Assembly: GCA_028285685.1 (NCBI GenBank)
Contig: JANQOR010000029.1
Location: 1 to 64,000 of the forward strand
DNA from: Cyclobacteriaceae bacterium
GTDB lineage: Bacteria > Bacteroidota > Bacteroidia > Cytophagales > Cyclobacteriaceae
DNA length: 64,000 nucleotides
Reading direction: 5' to 3'
Below are positions 35,907 to 44,520 of the stretch, piece by piece; within the stretch, counting starts at the first letter, position 1, and each line of letters begins with the position of its first letter. Below the pieces are notes generated by a model, which saw only the letters and a list, made by a program, of their open reading frames with translations, did no database searches and had not been told where the DNA came from. Both the position numbers and the translations under genes were made by a program.

Positions 35907-36789
35907 GATAGACGAAAAGTCGGGATACTGCTTTGGCGTCGAGTTTGCAATACAGATGGCAGAGGACGAAATGAGAGAGGGGAAAGAGCTCTACTGTTTG
36001 GGAGATATTGTCCACAATTCGATGGAGGTGAAGCGACTTTTCAAAAAAGGCCTAAGAATTATTTCTCATGAGGATCTTCGGAATCTCAAAGACTGCAAGG
36101 TTTTGATTCGTGCCCACGGGGAGCCGCCCGAAACTTACCAAATAGCCATCAAAAACAATATAGAACTCATTGATGCTTCTTGTCCTGTTGTCCTTAAGCT
36201 TCAGAACCGTGTAAAGCTTGCTTATGATATGGCTGTTAGAAACAATGGTCAATTAGTGATTTATGGAAAGCACGGCCATGCTGAAGTTACTGGTCTTACG
36301 GGGCAGACACACAACAATGCTATTGTGGTGATGCATGAGGAAGATCTCGACGAAATTGATTTTTCTAGACCTGTAACACTCTTTAGTCAGACAACAAAAA
36401 GCACCAAGGGTTTTTATGAATTAAAATCCATTATTGAAGATCGAATTGAAAAGGAGGGAACAATCCCTTTGACGGAGTTCAGCGCACATGACAGCATTTG
36501 TAGACAGGTTTCCAATCGGGAGCCGAATATGGAAAAATTTGCCAAAAAACACGATGTAATTCTTTTTGTAGCGGGCAAAAAAAGCTCAAACGGGAAAGCA
36601 CTTTTTAACGTGTGCCTTGCTAACAATCCGCGGAGCTATTTTATAGAAAGTGAAGCTGATCTGGATATCACTCTATTGAGACCTGAAGACTCGATTGGGA
36701 TTTGCGGTGCTACATCTACTCCGAACTGGCTCATGGAGCAGGTTGCGGATTTTATAGAGAGCAGTTCACTTGAGGCAGAAGTTAGTTGA
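35896..36789 (+). CDS. ispH: 4-hydroxy-3-methylbut-2-enyl diphosphate reductase
   Basis: IspH performs the last step of the MEP isoprenoid pathway with a [4Fe-4S] cluster. From the ATG at 35896 the protein is 297 residues and begins MKIEIDEKSGYCFGV with Cys12. The other cluster cysteines lie in DASCPVVLKLQ and SICGATSTPNW or the DSICRQVSNRE segment. The longer frame from 35860 would add 12 residues inside cmk and is not supported. It overlaps the 3' end of cmk by 11 bp, which indicates one transcript. Its product leads to isoprenoids including the menaquinone side chain. Confidence 0.94.
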   Translation: MKIEIDEKSGYCFGVEFAIQMAEDEMREGKELYCLGDIVHNSMEVKRLFKKGLRIISHEDLRNLKDCKVLIRAHGEPPETYQIAIKNNIELIDASCPVVLKLQNRVKLAYDMAVRNNGQLVIYGKHGHAEVTGLTGQTHNNAIVVMHEEDLDEIDFSRPVTLFSQTTKSTKGFYELKSIIEDRIEKEGTIPLTEFSAHDSICRQVSNREPNMEKFAKKHDVILFVAGKKSSNGKALFNVCLANNPRSYFIESEADLDITLLRPEDSIGICGATSTPNWLMEQVADFIESSSLEAEVS

Positions 36790-36887
36790 CTTTGACAAGC
36801 AAGCATGGGTCATGATTACCCCTTTTTGAGCGTCTTCAACGTTACTTTTTTTATGACCTTTCACTATCAGGTTAATGCCGTTCTTGT

Positions 36888-36895
36888 TAAGTTTG
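36888..36895 (+). promoter_or_regulatory. Promoter -7 box of the nqr operon
   Basis: TAAGTTTG matches TAnnTTTG and lies 33 bp upstream of the nqrA ATG. It gives a leader of about 25 nt. No clear -33 TTG was seen. Confidence 0.45.
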
Positions 36896-36928
36896 CCACG
36901 TTTTTAAGAGGATTCGCCAAATTACGAC

Positions 36929-38296
36929 ATGTCTCAGACGATAAAGCTGAATAAGGGGTTTAATATCAACCTTGCCGGGAAGGCAGAAAACAAAATTTCA
37001 GAGACCGATCAACCGGAAACTTTTGCACTAAAACCAGCCGAATTCAACCATCTTACAATGGCCAAGATGATGGTCAATGAGGGAGAGAATGTCAAAGCTG
37101 GTACTCCGATTTTCTTTGAAAAAACAATGGAGGACGTACTTTTCTGTTCTCCTGTTAGTGGCGAGATTGTCGAAATCAAAAGAGGGGAAAAGAGAAAAGT
37201 TCTAGAGATTCGCATTTTAGCGGATAAGGAAGTGGAGTATGAAAAGTCAAAGTCGCATTCAAGTTCAGATGTTGCCAATCTTGATCGAACGGAACTTCAG
37301 TCCATTTTGGCACGAGGCGGTGTTTGGCCCAATATAATTCAACGACCTTACGGGTGCGTTGCTAACCCAACGGACACTCCAAAGTCGATCTTTATATCCG
37401 CATTTGATTCGCATCCTCTGGCACCAGATTATGGGTTCATTTTTGAAGGTTGCGAGCAATATTTTCAGTTGGGATTAGATGTTCTTAAGAAGTTCACCTC
37501 TGGTAAAATTCACTTAAATACCGATTTAAATGCTGAACTTCCTCAGATCTTTGCAAAGGCCGAGAACGTCCAGCACAACAAGATTGCTGGTGCACATCCA
37601 GCGGGAAATGTAGGAATTCAGATTCATCATATTGATCCAGTGAATAAAGGGGATATCATATGGACGGTAGCACCGCAAGGTGTAATTGAGATTGGAAAAC
37701 TGCTGCTCGATGGTGTTTACGACACTTCCAGGCTTATTGCGGTTACAGGCTCTCAAGTTGAAAATCCTGCTTACGTCAAAACTTACACCGGAGCGTGTCT
37801 CAATAAACTTGTAACTGGCAATTGCAAAGAGGGCGAAAACAGGTTTGTTTCAGGTAATGTTTTGACAGGAGAAGATGTTGGGGAGGAGGGATATTTAGGC
37901 TTCTATCATCAGCAGATCACTGTTATTCCAGAAGGTAAGTACGAAGAACTACTTGGTTGGATTATGCCAAGTACGAAGAAGTTAAGTTTTCACAAGGCCT
38001 TCGGTCTGCTTTCCTACCTCGGTGGAAAGAAAAAAGAGTACGTACTTGATACCAATCAACATGGAGAACACAGGAACTTTGTAATGACGGGCGCTTTTGA
38101 GAAAGTATTACCAATGGATGTTCTTCCTAACTATCTGTTCAAGGCGATTTTGGCGGAAGACTATGATGACATGGAGGCGCTAGGGATATATGAACTGGTT
38201 GAGGAAGATGTTGCCCTTTGTGAATTTATAGATGTCTCAAAGCATAATCTTCAAGACATATTGCGGGAAGGTATTCAGCTAATTAAACACAGTTAA
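36929..38296 (+). CDS. nqrA: Na+-translocating NADH:quinone reductase subunit A
   Basis: NqrA is the cytoplasmic quinone-site subunit of Na+-NQR. The 455-residue protein begins TIKLNKGFNINLAGKAE and continues with the family stretch FFEKTMEDVLFCSPVSGEI, the beta-barrel sandwich fold and VKTYTGACLNKL. The length is typical. It is the first gene of nqrABCDE with short gaps or overlaps. The complex couples NADH oxidation to Na+ export, which suits a marine lifestyle. Confidence 0.95.
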   Translation: MSQTIKLNKGFNINLAGKAENKISETDQPETFALKPAEFNHLTMAKMMVNEGENVKAGTPIFFEKTMEDVLFCSPVSGEIVEIKRGEKRKVLEIRILADKEVEYEKSKSHSSSDVANLDRTELQSILARGGVWPNIIQRPYGCVANPTDTPKSIFISAFDSHPLAPDYGFIFEGCEQYFQLGLDVLKKFTSGKIHLNTDLNAELPQIFAKAENVQHNKIAGAHPAGNVGIQIHHIDPVNKGDIIWTVAPQGVIEIGKLLLDGVYDTSRLIAVTGSQVENPAYVKTYTGACLNKLVTGNCKEGENRFVSGNVLTGEDVGEEGYLGFYHQQITVIPEGKYEELLGWIMPSTKKLSFHKAFGLLSYLGGKKKEYVLDTNQHGEHRNFVMTGAFEKVLPMDVLPNYLFKAILAEDYDDMEALGIYELVEEDVALCEFIDVSKHNLQDILREGIQLIKHS

Positions 38297-38305
38297 AAAG
38301 TTGCA

Positions 38306-39496
38306 ATGAAGTTTTTGCAAAAGAAATTTGATTCAATAAAGCATCACTTTGAAAAAGGAGGGAAGTGGGAGAAGTTTCATCCGATCTACGAAGGCCATAG
38401 AACTATATTTTTCGCACCAGATCTGGTTACTGGTAAGAAAGGAGCTCAGATAAAGGATGGAAATGATCTCAAGAGAATGATGTTCACCGTCATTATTGCG
38501 ATGATTCCGTGCTTGATATTTGGGATGTGGAATGTCGGACATCAGCATTATGGTGCTACAGGTATTGAAGCAACCAATCTTGATAAATTCGTAATTGGCG
38601 CCCTCAGAACGGTTCCTATTATTGTTGTTTCATATGGAGTAGGACTGCTGACAGAATTCACTTTCTGCGTGATACGGCAACACCCTGTTGAGGAGGGATT
38701 TCTCGTTTCTGGGCTGTTGATCCCTTTGGTGATGCCTCCAACAATTCCATTGTGGCAGGTTGGTATGGCAACCATCTTTGCGGTGATTATAGGAAAAGAA
38801 GTATTTGGTGGCACCGGGATGAATATCCTTAACGTCGCCCTCTTGGCAAGAGCCTTCCTATACTTTGCTTATCCCTCTCAAATATCTGGTGATGTCTGGA
38901 CCTATTTAGGTGACGTCCCGACTGTGGACGGTTTTACCGGTGCCACAATCCTGGCCTATGGCGCTGAAGCTGCAACGAACAATACCGATATGATGGAGTT
39001 GGCAGCTGGTCATTGGTCTGCAGGAATGTTTGAATTCTGGAACATGTTTATTGGCATCATGCCCGGAAGTATAGGAGAGACATCGACCTTGATGTGCTTG
39101 ATTGGAGCTTTCATATTGATTGCTACCGGGGTTGGCAGTTGGAAGATAATTCTAAGTGTTTTTGTCGGAGCATTTGCTATGGGAAGCCTATTCAATCTCA
39201 CCGGAGGAAACAGCTTTATGGAAATGCCTGCACATCATCACCTGGTGATTGGTGGACTTGCTTTTGGCGCCGTTTTTATGGCTACAGATCCGGTTTCCGC
39301 GGCTCACACTGAACTCGGGAAGTGGATATATGGTTTCTTAATTGGAGTTTTGACAGTCTTGATTCGGGTGATTAATCCGGCTTATCCGGAAGGCATAATG
39401 CTTGCAATCCTGTTTATGAATGTTTTTGCTCCTTTGATAGATTTTTATGTTGTTGAAGCAAACAAAAAACGAAGATTAAAACGTGCAACGGTCTAA
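38306..39496 (+). CDS. nqrB: Na+-translocating NADH:quinone reductase subunit B
   Basis: NqrB is a polytopic membrane subunit that carries a covalently bound FMN on threonine. The 396-residue protein shows the flavinylation motif VDGFTGATILAYG with Thr214 as the expected acceptor and about ten membrane helices (for example GFLVSGLLIPLVMPPTIP). The C-terminus contains FMATDPVSAAHTELGKW. It starts 9 bp after nqrA and its stop overlaps the GTG start of nqrC by 14 bp, which suggests coupling. The apbE gene for FMN attachment is not in the window. Confidence 0.95.
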   Translation: MKFLQKKFDSIKHHFEKGGKWEKFHPIYEGHRTIFFAPDLVTGKKGAQIKDGNDLKRMMFTVIIAMIPCLIFGMWNVGHQHYGATGIEATNLDKFVIGALRTVPIIVVSYGVGLLTEFTFCVIRQHPVEEGFLVSGLLIPLVMPPTIPLWQVGMATIFAVIIGKEVFGGTGMNILNVALLARAFLYFAYPSQISGDVWTYLGDVPTVDGFTGATILAYGAEAATNNTDMMELAAGHWSAGMFEFWNMFIGIMPGSIGETSTLMCLIGAFILIATGVGSWKIILSVFVGAFAMGSLFNLTGGNSFMEMPAHHHLVIGGLAFGAVFMATDPVSAAHTELGKWIYGFLIGVLTVLIRVINPAYPEGIMLAILFMNVFAPLIDFYVVEANKKRRLKRATV

Positions 39497-40220
39497 CACA
39501 TACATTATTCTCTTTGCCGTAGGACTAACAGTAGTTCTTGGGGGGGCACTATCGCTAACTTCAGTTGGGCTTAAGCCCCTTCAGGATAAGCAGGTAGAAC
39601 TGGATACGAAGAAGAAAATTCTTGGCGCGGTTATGGATATTTCTAATATTGAAGATCCCAACGAAATATTGAGGATCTACGGTGAAAAAGTAAAATCCCT
39701 GGTGGTTGACATGGATGGAAACGAATTAACCACCGATCAAAAGGGGAATCCGTACGTAGCAGAAAATGTGAATATTCAGAAAAATTCGAAGTTAGATCCC
39801 AAAGATCGGGCATATCCCGTCTTCATGTTTATCGAGAACGGAGAAGTTGAAGCTTACATTTTTCCTACGTTTGGAGCAGGCCTGTGGGATTGGATTTCCA
39901 GCTATGTAGCTTTTGGCAAGGATCTTAATACGATTAAAGGAATAGCTTTTGACCATAAAGGTGAAACGCCTGGATTAGGAGCAAGACTTACCGAGCCAGG
40001 AGTCCAGGGAAGATTTGTTGGTAAAAAGATCTTTGATGACAGTGATAACCTCTTGAGTGTCACCGTAGTGAAGGGAGAGGGGAATACAGGTCTTTCTGAC
40101 TACGAAGTTGACGGCTTGTCCGGTGCTACGATGACTACAAAAGGTGTTAACGTGATGCTGCTGCACTATTTAGAGTGCTACTCAGCTTATATTGAAAAAG
40201 TAAAATCTCAAAACAGCTAA
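39483..40220 (+). CDS. nqrC: Na+-translocating NADH:quinone reductase subunit C
   Basis: NqrC carries the second covalent FMN. The 245-residue protein has one N-terminal helix (about 8-28) and a periplasmic FMN domain with YEVDGLSGATMTTKGV, in which Thr216 is the expected FMN-threonine. The start is GTG at 39483 within the end of nqrB. The usual FGAGLWDWISSYVAF stretch precedes the motif. Four bases separate it from nqrD. Confidence 0.95.
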   Translation: MQRSNTYIILFAVGLTVVLGGALSLTSVGLKPLQDKQVELDTKKKILGAVMDISNIEDPNEILRIYGEKVKSLVVDMDGNELTTDQKGNPYVAENVNIQKNSKLDPKDRAYPVFMFIENGEVEAYIFPTFGAGLWDWISSYVAFGKDLNTIKGIAFDHKGETPGLGARLTEPGVQGRFVGKKIFDDSDNLLSVTVVKGEGNTGLSDYEVDGLSGATMTTKGVNVMLLHYLECYSAYIEKVKSQNS

Positions 40221-40224
40221 AGAA

Positions 40225-40905
40225 ATGAGTACGGAAGTTGCAGAAGCTCCCATTGAGGTAAAAGAACCTGCAGAGGCGCTCTTATCGAAGAGAAGAAAGA
40301 GAATTGTTGCTGATCCTCTAAATGAAGATAATCCCATAACTGTTCAGGTGTTGGGGATTTGCTCAGCACTTGCGGTAACAGTTCAGATCAAGCCGACCAT
40401 TATCATGTCACTCGCGGTGGTTTTTGTGATTGTGTTTTCCAATCTTATTGTCTCATTGATTAGAACCTGGATTCCGGGTAGGATCCGAATTATTGTTCAG
40501 CTTGCGATCATCGCGACTTTAGTGACTTTGGTAAGTGAGGTACTAAAAGCGTATAGCTATGATATGTACAAAATTCTTGGAGCTTACGTTGGTCTCATCA
40601 TTACCAACTGCATTGTTATGGGAAGACTGGAGGCTTTTGCAATGGCGAATAAACCCTACGATTCTGTGCTGGACGGATTGGGAAGCGGCTTTGGGTACGC
40701 CTGGATCATTCTTGCAGTAGCGTTCTTTAGAGAATTGTTTGGATCAGGATCAATCTTAAATGTAAAGATCTACGAGCCGATAGGTAATATGCTTGGGGTA
40801 ACTCTTCAAACGAACGGTTTGATGGTAGATTCCATCGGAGCATTTATGATCCTGGGGATCATTATTTGGATACAGCGAACGAAAAACGGGTACGTAGAAC
40901 ACTAA
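40225..40905 (+). CDS. nqrD: Na+-translocating NADH:quinone reductase subunit D
   Basis: NqrD is a membrane subunit of the Na+ channel half of the complex, paired with NqrE. The 226 residues have a soluble N-terminus of about 40 residues ([17 protein letters not shown]) and six membrane helices. The family stretches [15 protein letters not shown] and [15 protein letters not shown] contain the Cys that shares an iron centre with NqrE. It sits 4 bp after nqrC and 4 bp before nqrE. Confidence 0.95.
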   Translation: MSTEVAEAPIEVKEPAEALLSKRRKRIVADPLNEDNPITVQVLGICSALAVTVQIKPTIIMSLAVVFVIVFSNLIVSLIRTWIPGRIRIIVQLAIIATLVTLVSEVLKAYSYDMYKILGAYVGLIITNCIVMGRLEAFAMANKPYDSVLDGLGSGFGYAWIILAVAFFRELFGSGSILNVKIYEPIGNMLGVTLQTNGLMVDSIGAFMILGIIIWIQRTKNGYVEH

Positions 40906-40909
40906 GATT

Positions 40910-41521
40910 ATGGAAGCACTGAATATTGCAATAAAGAGTATTTTCATTGACAACATGGTCTTCGCCTATTTTCTAGGCATGTGCTCTTTTCTAGCCGTTT
41001 CTAAAAAAGTAAAAACAGCCCTAGGACTTGGTGCTGCCGTCATATTTGTATTGACGATCACGGTTCCGCTTAACTGGCTTATTCAGGAAAAGGTACTGAA
41101 AGAAGGAGCAATGGCCTGGATGGGGGCTGGCTTTGAGAGTGTAGATCTCACTTTTCTACAGTTCATCATCTTTATTGCGGTGATAGCCGCGATGGTACAG
41201 CTGGTGGAGATGGTTATTGAGAAATTCTCTCCGGCACTATACGGATCTTTAGGTATCTTCCTTCCATTGATTGCTGTGAACTGTGCTATTCTAGGATCCT
41301 CTCTATTTATGGTTCAAAGAGATTACACGGTCGTAGAAGCTACAGCTTTTGGATTTGGATCAGGGACTGGTTTTTTCCTTGCTATTATAGCTTTGGCTGC
41401 AATCAGAGAGAGACTTAAATATTCTAATGTTCCTAATGGCTTAAAAGGTCTTGGCATAACCATGATCATTACTGGGCTGATGGGACTGGCATTCAAATCC
41501 TTTATCGGAATCGCACTTTGA
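40910..41521 (+). CDS. nqrE: Na+-translocating NADH:quinone reductase subunit E
   Basis: NqrE is the membrane partner of NqrD, with 203 residues and six helices. It shows [20 protein letters not shown] and [18 protein letters not shown], the inverted-repeat motif with Cys shared with NqrD. The operon ends here. The NADH-oxidising subunit NqrF, normally next, is absent: the following gene at 41674 is an outer-membrane barrel. NqrF must be encoded elsewhere for a working complex. Confidence 0.95.
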   Translation: MEALNIAIKSIFIDNMVFAYFLGMCSFLAVSKKVKTALGLGAAVIFVLTITVPLNWLIQEKVLKEGAMAWMGAGFESVDLTFLQFIIFIAVIAAMVQLVEMVIEKFSPALYGSLGIFLPLIAVNCAILGSSLFMVQRDYTVVEATAFGFGSGTGFFLAIIALAAIRERLKYSNVPNGLKGLGITMIITGLMGLAFKSFIGIAL

Positions 41522-41673
41522 TTTTGCTGTTGTCGGGTAATAGGTAAGTAGTTGTATGTATTCATCAGCTCTTCAGATAACCTTTACATTAATCCATTGT
41601 CCTAAAAAGGAGACATCTTTTTTAGGTGTACTCGTAAAAAAAACTACCTTAACAGAATAACAAATACTTAATT

Positions 41674-42231
41674 ATGAAAAAGACGATACTTACATTATCA
41701 CTATCCCTTATCGCATTGATTGGTGTCAGTCAAGCGAAACTAGAAATAGGTTTGAAGGCTGGAGCAAATTTTTCCAATACAGATATTGATAATGCTGAGT
41801 CTATAACCTCATTTCACGGAGGACTGTATGGACTCATTAAACTTGCAAACATTGGTATTCAACCAGAGGTTTTGGTGTCGAAGCAGGGAAGTGACCTCAG
41901 TGGTGCCAGTGAAATTGACTTTAGCTATGTGAATGTTCCGGTAATGCTAAAAATCTACTTTCCAGGTGGTCTTAATTTACAAGCTGGGCCTCAGTTTGGC
42001 ATTCTAACAAATGCTGAAAACGAAGTTGGAGCGGACATCAAGGATCTCTATAAAAGCTCTGACCTGAGTGCAGCACTTGGAGCCGGTTGGGATGCTCCTT
42101 TTGGTCTACAAGCCAATGTACGCTACGTCTTAGGGCTTAGCGACATTAATGATGTAGCAGGTCAAGAAGAAGTTAAAAACAGCACATTCCAAGTTTCGAT
42201 TGGATATAGCCTATTCAAATTAGGTAAGTAA
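41674..42231 (+). CDS. Outer-membrane beta-barrel protein, PorT/OmpA-like barrel class
   Basis: A 185-residue protein with a signal peptide (about 1-20, LIALIGVSQAK) and alternating hydrophobic strands (KLEIGLKAGANFSNTDID, GLNLQAGPQFGILT, PFGLQANVRYVLGLSDI) ending in a C-terminal FQVSIGYSLFKLGK strand. These are features of the small eight-stranded outer membrane barrels common in this phylum. It follows nqrE after 152 bp and is closed by a strong terminator, so it is a separate unit. It is not an Nqr subunit. Confidence 0.85.
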   Translation: MKKTILTLSLSLIALIGVSQAKLEIGLKAGANFSNTDIDNAESITSFHGGLYGLIKLANIGIQPEVLVSKQGSDLSGASEIDFSYVNVPVMLKIYFPGGLNLQAGPQFGILTNAENEVGADIKDLYKSSDLSAALGAGWDAPFGLQANVRYVLGLSDINDVAGQEEVKNSTFQVSIGYSLFKLGK

Positions 42232-42240
42232 GTCGAAGAG

Positions 42241-42396
42241 TTATTTAAAGATCTTGAAAGCCGGCGCACTTGTTGCCGGCTTTTTTATTTCCAGCGAGCT
42301 GGTTGTTTTTGTGAAATCTTGAAAAGCATAAAACAAAAGGAGTAGCGCGGTAATAACTCCTGTGATTAGTGCCAATATTTTCTTTCGAGAACTCAT
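42241..42396 (-). CDS. Possible 51-residue membrane protein
   Basis: A minus-strand frame from ATG 42396 gives MSSRKKILALITGVITALLL followed by LFYAFQDFTK and a polar tail. It has a basic N-terminus and one hydrophobic helix. It starts 41 bp after the DUF547 gene in the same direction and could be co-transcribed. The C-terminal codons overlap the terminator hairpin of the converging barrel gene, which weakens the case. A longer frame from 42462 is less likely. Confidence 0.4.
   Translation of the reverse strand: MSSRKKILALITGVITALLLLFYAFQDFTKTTSSLEIKKPATSAPAFKIFK
42258..42286 (+). terminator. Rho-independent terminator after the barrel gene
   Basis: AAGCCGGC (42258-42265) and GCCGGCTT (42275-42282) form an 8-bp GC-rich stem with a 9-base loop, followed by TTTTTT. 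It lies 26 bp after the stop codon of the barrel gene. Confidence 0.88.
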
Positions 42397-42437
42397 AGTT
42401 AGGCCTATAGTTAATACACCTAACCAAGAACTTACCC

Positions 42438-43139
42438 CTACTGGCGCGAATTGAGAGACCAATCGTATTCCTGAAACTTTACTTCATATTCCTCAGGAAC
42501 AGAATAGAATCTGTACTTGTTGATGTAGCTTAAGATTGACTCTCCAGACACGACAAATTGTTCACCGTACCAGTCAAATATTTTGTTAAGCATCACTTCT
42601 CTTTTGCCCTTATTTACCCGAACATAGTTAGGTCTGTCTATGATTAGTTGTGCTCTGAAATGGAGCTGTTCTTGAATGTGTTGAGGTGTGTAGGCCTGGT
42701 CATAAAGAAATGGACAGCTCTTGGCAGCGCAGCCTAACGCGAAGTGAATTCGGGGATCGTTGGTCGGACCAATTAGCTTATCAAATTCAATGTTGTCAAG
42801 TGTGAGTATCTCACCAGCCACAAGAAATGTATTTTCTTTAAAGAACCCGGGAATATCCATTGGACTGTTGACTGGAAAATTGTCCCTGACCTGCTGGATG
42901 ACCAACAGGTTGTAAGCGTTGATATAGAAAGCAGTTTTAAAGTCCTGGTCTTGCCCATTTAAATAGAATTCTGAAATGCTTAAAACCAGATTGTCTAATG
43001 AGGCTGGATTGTCTTTCAAAAATTGATAGTCAATTTTTCCGTCTTCCACATTGTCGATCAGAAATTGGTTTACACTTTCAAAAAATGTTTGGGAGAAGGC
43101 GAATGATGGTAGAAAAAGTAACAGTAGAATACGCATCAT
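42438..43139 (-). CDS. DUF547 domain-containing exported protein
   Basis: A 233-residue protein with a signal peptide (RILLLLFLPSFAFSQ) and a DUF547 domain. Family marks are FKTAFYINAYNLLVIQQV, IEFDKLIGPTNDPRIHFALGC in shortened form, and the Cys-containing CAAKSCPFLYDQAY segment. DUF547 proteins are widespread in bacteria and plants, and their activity is not established; the conserved His and Cys suggest a metal or cysteine-dependent function. A 51-residue frame follows it in the same direction. Confidence 0.85.
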   Translation of the reverse strand: MMRILLLLFLPSFAFSQTFFESVNQFLIDNVEDGKIDYQFLKDNPASLDNLVLSISEFYLNGQDQDFKTAFYINAYNLLVIQQVRDNFPVNSPMDIPGFFKENTFLVAGEILTLDNIEFDKLIGPTNDPRIHFALGCAAKSCPFLYDQAYTPQHIQEQLHFRAQLIIDRPNYVRVNKGKREVMLNKIFDWYGEQFVVSGESILSYINKYRFYSVPEEYEVKFQEYDWSLNSRQ

Positions 43140-43253
43140 AACTATTTTCTTTTTTAGTTGCTGGTGCGTGATAGCACGCTTTTTGAGATTACCTGGTTTA
43201 AAATAGATAATCTAATTTTTAAGAAATGTAATTTGGCTTACATTCCATATAAC

Positions 43254-43282
43254 AAAAAAAAGTCTCCTCATAAAGGAGACTT
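43254..43282 (-). terminator. Rho-independent terminator of the suf operon
   Basis: The 10-bp stem AAAGTCTCCT/AGGAGACTTT (43258-43267 and 43273-43282) with a 5-base loop is preceded on the plus strand by an A run (43254-43260), which is a U run on the minus-strand transcript. It lies about 30 bp after the last suf-operon gene. Confidence 0.85.
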
Positions 43283-43312
43283 TCTTCTAATATGTTCTGA
43301 TTTTTTGATTGC

Positions 43313-43738
43313 TTAACAAAGTTCTTCAAAAACCTGCTCGAGATGCCCCGCTATCATTTCTGCAGACCTTCCTTCAATATGATGCCGCTCTACGAAATGA
43401 GCCAACTCACCATCTTTAAATAATGCGATTGCAGGTGAAGATGGAGGATACGGGAGCGTATATTCTCTAGCTCTCTCCGTTGCTTCTATGTCAAATCCTG
43501 CAAATACCGTTGTAAGGTGATCGGGCTTTTTATCAGAGTTCTCAAGCGCCATCAAAACACCAGGTCTTGCTGCGCCCGCTGCACAACCACATACGGAATT
43601 AATTACAACAAGAGAGGTTCCCTTGTGATCTTTTAGATGATTGTCAACCTCTTCTGCAGAGGTTAATTCTGAAAAGCCTGCCTGCGTGAGTTGACCTTTC
43701 ATTGGTGCTACTATTTCTTCTGGATACATATCTGTCAA
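43313..43738 (-). CDS. Bacilliredoxin (BrxA/BrxB, YphP family)
   Basis: A 141-residue thioredoxin-fold protein of the DUF1094/YphP family. The active site is INSVCGCAAGAARPG with the CGC motif at 50-52. Such proteins remove bacillithiol from mixed disulfides or act as disulfide isomerases. Whether this organism makes bacillithiol cannot be told here. It is the last gene of the suf operon, 18 bp after the sufT-like gene, and a terminator follows. This location links thiol repair with Fe-S cluster assembly. Confidence 0.88.
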   Translation of the reverse strand: MTDMYPEEIVAPMKGQLTQAGFSELTSAEEVDNHLKDHKGTSLVVINSVCGCAAGAARPGVLMALENSDKKPDHLTTVFAGFDIEATERAREYTLPYPPSSPAIALFKDGELAHFVERHHIEGRSAEMIAGHLEQVFEELC

Positions 43739-43756
43739 TTTTGTTTTTAAATTCTC

Positions 43757-44089
43757 TTACATAAACCCTAACTCCAGCTTTGCTTCTTCGGACATCATAT
43801 CCGTGGCGTATGGTGGGTCAAAGGTTAGTTCAATATTTACGTCATTAACACCCTCAACAGCCTTCACGTTCATTTCCACCTCGCTTGGAATAGATTCTGC
43901 TGCAGGACACGATGGAGAAGTCAAAGTCATTACGATCTCCACATTGTTTACAGGAAGAATGTTTATCTCGTAGATAAGTCCTAATTCATAAACATCAACA
44001 GGAATTTCTGGGTCAAATACGTTTTTGATTGCACGTACGATGTCTTCCTTGAGCTTCAATTGGTCAATATTTGTTGCGGACTCACTCAT
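43757..44089 (-). CDS. SufT-like MIP18 family Fe-S assembly protein (DUF59)
   Basis: A 110-residue protein of the DUF59/MIP18 family. It contains NVFDPEIPVDVYELGLIYEI and the motif LTSPSCPAAESIP with the conserved Cys61. Family members assist maturation of Fe-S proteins and are often named SufT when they lie in suf operons, as here. Its start overlaps the end of sufE by 4 bp. The function in cluster transfer is inferred from family and context. Confidence 0.88.
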   Translation of the reverse strand: MSESATNIDQLKLKEDIVRAIKNVFDPEIPVDVYELGLIYEINILPVNNVEIVMTLTSPSCPAAESIPSEVEMNVKAVEGVNDVNIELTFDPPYATDMMSEEAKLELGFM

Positions 44090-44520
44090 TGATTTGCCTT
44101 TGCTGTGAAAGCTAACGCGAACATTTTCATTTGTTTGATCATGGCACTAAACCCGTTCGATCTTTGCGTGCCGATAAACCTGTTCATACCAATTCTTTGA
44201 GGAAAATAGATTTCCGAGTGTATGATCTCATCAGGTGTTGAGTTGTTGAGAACCCGAACTAGTAGACTTACCAGGCCTTTGGTTATTGCCGTGTTGGAGT
44301 CAGCTCTAAATCTAACTTTGTCATTCTCCAATGCTGCCGTCATCCATACTTTTGACTGACACCCTTTTACGATGTTTTCCTCCGTGCGATCCATTTCTGG
44401 CAACTCGTCTAATTCATTTCCTAACTCCATGATGTAATCAAGGGTCATTTCCATGTCATTTTCCAACACAGAAAACTCATCAATGATCTCCTCCTGCCTT
44501 GATTTTATTAATTCCATCAA
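44086..44520 (-). CDS. sufE: Cysteine desulfuration protein SufE
   Basis: SufE accepts the persulfide sulfur from SufS and hands it to SufB. The 144-residue length is usual. The acceptor cysteine is Cys54 in VKGCQSKVWM, followed by RFRADSNTAITKGLVSLLV. It overlaps sufS by 4 bp and the sufT-like gene by 4 bp, so the genes are co-translated. No IscS or NifS type system is seen in the window. Confidence 0.94.
   Translation of the reverse strand: MMELIKSRQEEIIDEFSVLENDMEMTLDYIMELGNELDELPEMDRTEENIVKGCQSKVWMTAALENDKVRFRADSNTAITKGLVSLLVRVLNNSTPDEIIHSEIYFPQRIGMNRFIGTQRSNGFSAMIKQMKMFALAFTAKANQ

Noticed and set aside
36807-36827. GGGT/ACCC hairpin with T run after ispH
   Set aside because: The stem has only four pairs, too short for a confident terminator.
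41601-41626. Inverted repeat CCTAAAAA/TTTTTAGG between nqrE and the barrel gene
   Set aside because: The stem is almost all A/T and lacks a clean U run after it; I could not decide between a weak terminator and chance.
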